NCBI GenBank assembly: GCA_007116685.1
Contig: SKIC01000003.1
Span: 1-8,446 of the forward strand
Source: Balneolales bacterium
Lineage (GTDB): Bacteria > Bacteroidota > Rhodothermia > Balneolales > Natronogracilivirgulaceae
Direction: 5' to 3'
Length of the DNA: 8,446 nt
Shown: one piece after another, positions 6,305 through 8,446 of the stretch
Layout: every line of letters begins with the position of its first letter
Position numbering within the stretch: the stretch's first letter is position 1
Program-made: the position numbers and the translations under genes
The notes under the pieces: generated by a model
Database searches by the model: none
What the model was told of the DNA's origin: nothing
Seen by the model: only the letters and a program-made list of their open reading frames with translations

Positions 6305-8092
6305 TTACTTCTCCTGAGTTACGGGTACTTCGGTATCAACCATTTCGTGCACAGCTTTTCCCGGAGGAATCATGGGATAAACATTTTCTTCTTGAGAAAC
6401 ATGCACGTCAATAAAGACCGGACCATCGTTGATTTGCATGGCTTTTTCAAAAACGGCGGTCATTTCTTCAGGAGTTTTAGCACGTAAACCAACGGCTCCG
6501 TATGCTTCAGCCAACTTCACAAAATCCGGGTTTCCATCATCCATGAAAGAATGTGAGTACCTTTTTTCGAAGAAAAGTTCTTGCCATTGGCGAACCATAC
6601 CGAGGTAATGATTATTCATGATGACCACTTTAACAGGAATTTTGTATTTCACAGCAGTACCGATTTCCATAGCAGTCATTTGAAATCCACCATCTCCGGA
6701 AATACAAACTACGTCACGATCCGGGCAGCCCACTTTTGCACCTAAGGCTGCGGGGAAGCCAAATCCCATAGTTCCCAAACCACCGGAGGTAATCCAGCTT
6801 CGTGGGTGATTATACTTATAATATTGCGCTGCCCACATTTGATGTTGCCCCACATCCGTAACTACGATAGCATTGCCATTGGTAACTTTGGATATTTCCT
6901 CCATCATGTGTTGTGGAGCAATTCCCTCAGTTGGTTTTTGATATCTGAGCGGGTGTTCTTTTCTCCAAACGGAGATTTCTTCTTGCCATGCTGTTGTGTC
7001 AACTTCAGCAGTGTGGGGGATTAGCTCTGTTAAAATCTCTTTGCAATCTCCGATGATGGGTACTTCAACATTCACATTTTTGTTGATACAGGCAGGGTCA
7101 ATGTCTATGTGAATCTTTTTGGAGTTTTGAGAAAACTGATCTACACGTCCGGTTACTCTGTCATCGAAGCGGGCACTAACGGCTAAAAGAACATCGCATT
7201 CCTGAATAGCCATATTGGCGAACCATGTTCCATGCATACCAAGCATTCCGAGTGAAAGCGGATCGGTTTCTGGGAAAGCACCAAGTCCCATAAGTGTAGT
7301 AGTGACAGGGATTTGAGTTTTCCATGCTAATTCTCGTAATTCGTCCCATGCTTCAGACATGATAACGCCGCCACCTGCATAGATGAGAGGCTTTTTCGCA
7401 TTCTTAAGTAATTCTGCGGCGCGTTTAATCTGAAAATTGTGATTGCCGGAAATATTATTGGTTTTGGGAAGGTTTACTTCCTTTTTGCCGGGAGTGTACG
7501 AGCCGGCTGTATTTAGCATATCTTTAGGCAAGTCAATAAGAACAGGACCCGGTCTGCCACTGGCTGCAATTTCAAAAGCTTCTGGAATTACGTAGGCCAG
7601 TTCTTCCACATTCTTTACCAAATAACTGTGTTTGGTAATTGGACGGGTGATACCAATAGTATCGGCTTCCTGGAAGGCATCATTTCCAATCATTGCCGAT
7701 GGCACTTGTCCGGTAAAAACAACCATAGGTATGGAATCCATCATGGCAGTTGCAATACCAGTAACGGCATTGGTTGCACCCGGGCCTGAGGTAACTAAAA
7801 CTACACCCGTTTTTCCGGTAGCGCGAGAGTAGCCATCCGCGGCATGGGTACCGCCTTGCTCATGGCGAATTAAATAGTGCTTGAGTTGGGGGTTTTTGTA
7901 GAGTTCATCGTATGTGCCAAGTACTACACCACCCGGATAACCAAAAATGGTATCAACACCCTGATCAAGTAAGGCGCGTATGAAAATTTGATTTCCGGTG
8001 AGGTTTTCGGCTGCTTGCTTGGTTTCTTCAACCTTTCGGAGTGTGTTCTGTTCAGAACCGTTTGTTTGTTTCGTGACCTTGTCTGATTTCAT
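6305..8092 (-). CDS. ilvB: acetolactate synthase large (catalytic) subunit
   Basis: Thiamine-diphosphate and FAD enzyme that joins two pyruvates, or pyruvate and 2-oxobutyrate, at the first common step of valine and isoleucine synthesis. At 595 residues it has the three-domain layout of the family. The N-terminal TPP domain carries FGYPGG (50-55) and catalytic E78 in RHEQGGTHAADG. The central FAD domain carries RFDDRVTG (308-315). The C-terminal TPP domain carries GDGGFQM (466-472) through NNHYLGMVRQWQ (493-504), which supplies the Mg-binding D467 and N494. The first 30 residues (charged, rich in K, E, Q and T) extend beyond the usual bacterial start. The ATG at 8092 is still the best start because an in-frame TAA lies a short way upstream and no other ATG occurs before residue 118. 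It is the first enzyme gene of the operon, directly behind the leader. Confidence 0.97.
   Translation of the reverse strand: MKSDKVTKQTNGSEQNTLRKVEETKQAAENLTGNQIFIRALLDQGVDTIFGYPGGVVLGTYDELYKNPQLKHYLIRHEQGGTHAADGYSRATGKTGVVLVTSGPGATNAVTGIATAMMDSIPMVVFTGQVPSAMIGNDAFQEADTIGITRPITKHSYLVKNVEELAYVIPEAFEIAASGRPGPVLIDLPKDMLNTAGSYTPGKKEVNLPKTNNISGNHNFQIKRAAELLKNAKKPLIYAGGGVIMSEAWDELRELAWKTQIPVTTTLMGLGAFPETDPLSLGMLGMHGTWFANMAIQECDVLLAVSARFDDRVTGRVDQFSQNSKKIHIDIDPACINKNVNVEVPIIGDCKEILTELIPHTAEVDTTAWQEEISVWRKEHPLRYQKPTEGIAPQHMMEEISKVTNGNAIVVTDVGQHQMWAAQYYKYNHPRSWITSGGLGTMGFGFPAALGAKVGCPDRDVVCISGDGGFQMTAMEIGTAVKYKIPVKVVIMNNHYLGMVRQWQELFFEKRYSHSFMDDGNPDFVKLAEAYGAVGLRAKTPEEMTAVFEKAMQINDGPVFIDVHVSQEENVYPMIPPGKAVHEMVDTEVPVTQEK
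6311..6315 (-). promoter_or_regulatory. Shine-Dalgarno for ilvN
   Basis: The minus strand reads AGGAG here, eight bases before the ilvN ATG, inside the last codons of ilvB (the Gln-Glu-Lys tail). None of the other start codons in the operon has a comparable sequence at proper spacing; they sit in A-rich contexts as is common in Bacteroidota. It may be a real re-initiation aid or a by-product of the coding sequence. Confidence 0.45.
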
Positions 8093-8106
8093 GACCTTGG
8101 TATTTT

Positions 8107-8175
8107 CCCAGAGGCCTTAGCGGGCTGCCGAAACTATGATGTGTGTTATAGATGGGCTTGGGCTTGACCTCTGGA
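8107..8175 (-). promoter_or_regulatory. Alternative leader RNA pairing (arms 2 and 3) before ilvB
   Basis: Arm 2 on the transcript (8175-8166, UCCAGAGGUC) can instead pair over ten consecutive positions with 8116-8107 (GGCCUCUGGG), eight Watson-Crick and two G-U pairs. The loop is 49 nt. Arm 3 ends 14 bases before the ilvB ATG, inside the likely ribosome landing zone. This pairing excludes the upstream stem, because both use arm 2. No U-run follows arm 3, so an intrinsic terminator is not supported, and an effect on translation initiation or on Rho would be needed. Confidence 0.4.
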
Positions 8176-8217
8176 GTTTCTTATTTAATTAGAATTAGTA
8201 GTCCAGAGATAATGCCC
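8160..8217 (-). promoter_or_regulatory. Leader RNA stem-loop (arms 1 and 2)
   Basis: On the transcript, 8217-8202 (starting GGGC, ending CUCUGGA) pairs with 8175-8160 (starting UCCAGAG, ending GCCC). Fourteen of 16 positions pair, including one G-U, with two mismatches and a 26-nt AT-rich loop. Arm 1 covers codons 28-33 of the Ile/Leu-rich frame. The frame's stop codon lies in the loop, and arm 2 starts six bases after it. A ribosome on the frame would therefore open this stem. Pairing was found by eye; folding energy was not computed. Confidence 0.5.
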
Positions 8218-8300
8218 AGAGCAATAATTAGAATAATAATAGATAGAATAATGAGATTGTCATCTATCGTGTTTTGAATTCGTAACGCATCAATTCTCAC
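8181..8300 (-). CDS. Possible Ile/Leu-rich leader peptide (or small membrane peptide)
   Basis: A minus-strand frame from GTG 8300 to TAA 8181-8183 encodes 39 residues. Residues 16-38 contain 18 Ile or Leu in 23, with no Val, Phe or Met in that run. The frame ends 88 bp before ilvB. Such a run upstream of an isoleucine/leucine operon is what a translational sensor of charged tRNA-Ile and tRNA-Leu would look like. The weakness is the start: there is no in-frame ATG. The options are GTG 8300, GTG 8315 or TTG 8354, the last giving 57 residues after an upstream stop, and none has a clear Shine-Dalgarno. The hydrophobic run is also the right length for one transmembrane helix ending in Lys, so a small membrane protein is the main alternative. 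The region is AT-rich, which by itself favours Ile and Leu codons. Confidence 0.4.
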   Translation of the reverse strand: MRIDALRIQNTIDDNLIILSIIILIIALGIISGLLILIK

Positions 8301-8412
8301 ATGCTGCTGTGGCACGTCAGAAGTAAATGGTATATGTGTTACAAATTTTTGCAAAGCGTGTAATTATTCTTTGTTGTTTGCTCCCTTGCAATTACAGTAA
8401 ATAACTTTTGTA

Positions 8413-8444
8413 TGTCAATCATTTCGCCTAAAAAAATATTGACA
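8413..8444. repeat. 7-bp inverted repeat upstream of the operon leader
   Basis: TGTCAAT at 8413-8419 and ATTGACA at 8438-8444 are perfect inverted repeats separated by 18 bp that include a run of seven A (8430 or 8431 onward) on the plus strand. They could be a regulator operator or part of a promoter, since TTGACA appears on both strands. Seven bases in AT-rich DNA may also arise by chance, and the window ends here. Confidence 0.3.
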
Positions 8445-8446
8445 AC

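Larger units (their letters stand above)
8093..8446 (-). promoter_or_regulatory. 5' leader and upstream region of the ilv-leu operon
   Basis: These 354 bp upstream of ilvB contain no enzyme gene on either strand. On the minus strand they hold, in transcript order, a 7-bp inverted repeat near the window edge, an Ile/Leu-rich short open frame, a long imperfect stem overlapping the end of that frame, and a competing downstream strand just before the ilvB start. No poly-U intrinsic terminator is visible between the frame and ilvB. The layout suggests a regulatory leader, but the promoter and transcription start cannot be placed with confidence. Confidence 0.5.

Noticed and set aside
8154..8165. 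Tandem GGGCTT repeat (two copies)
   Set aside because: Two 6-bp units are too few to call a repeat array. They only provide two possible GCCC partners for the leader stem.
8093..8180. Rho-independent terminator between the leader frame and ilvB
   Set aside because: Stems are possible, but none is followed by a U-run on the transcript, so a classical attenuator terminator is not supported.
8389..8418. Possible minus-strand promoter: TTGACA at 8418-8413, then TAATTG at 8394-8389 after 18 bp
   Set aside because: The -35-like box is perfect, but the -10 matches TATAAT at only two of six positions and does not match the Bacteroidota TAnnTTTG form. It is not strong enough to list as a promoter.

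Overview
The window holds one minus-strand operon for branched-chain amino acid synthesis, read from right to left: ilvB, ilvN, ilvC, cimA, leuA, leuC and leuD. The leuD gene runs off the left edge. About 350 bp of leader and upstream DNA lies at the right end. Gene junctions are tight (2 to 67 bp, with two overlaps), so a single transcript is very likely. I see no plus-strand gene, mobile element, RNA gene or CRISPR array.

The genes fit together as one pathway block. IlvBN and IlvC carry out the first two steps common to valine, isoleucine and leucine precursors. CimA condenses pyruvate and acetyl-CoA to citramalate, the threonine-independent entry to isoleucine. LeuA condenses 2-oxoisovalerate with acetyl-CoA for leucine. 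LeuCD can isomerise both citramalate and isopropylmalate, so the cimA/leuA/leuCD grouping makes biochemical sense. The genes for IlvD, LeuB and the transaminase IlvE are not in the window. LeuB could lie past the left edge.

The organism is probably a moderate-GC bacterium of the Bacteroidota or a related FCB lineage (Rhodothermota/Balneolota-like). This rests on mostly absent Shine-Dalgarno sequences, A-rich start regions and the general character of the proteins. It is an inference and not a firm assignment. LeuC and LeuD look more like plant/chloroplast isopropylmalate isomerase than like the E. coli enzyme.

The least ordinary part is the regulation. A short open frame upstream of ilvB has 18 Ile/Leu codons in a run of 23. 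It ends inside an RNA segment that can fold into two mutually exclusive stems, one of which closes just before the ilvB start. At the same time LeuA has no C-terminal leucine-sensing domain, and IlvN has changes at the positions that bind valine in E. coli IlvH. Together these suggest control weighted toward the leader RNA, with CimA the only synthase here that keeps its allosteric domain. The enzymes themselves are well-known families.
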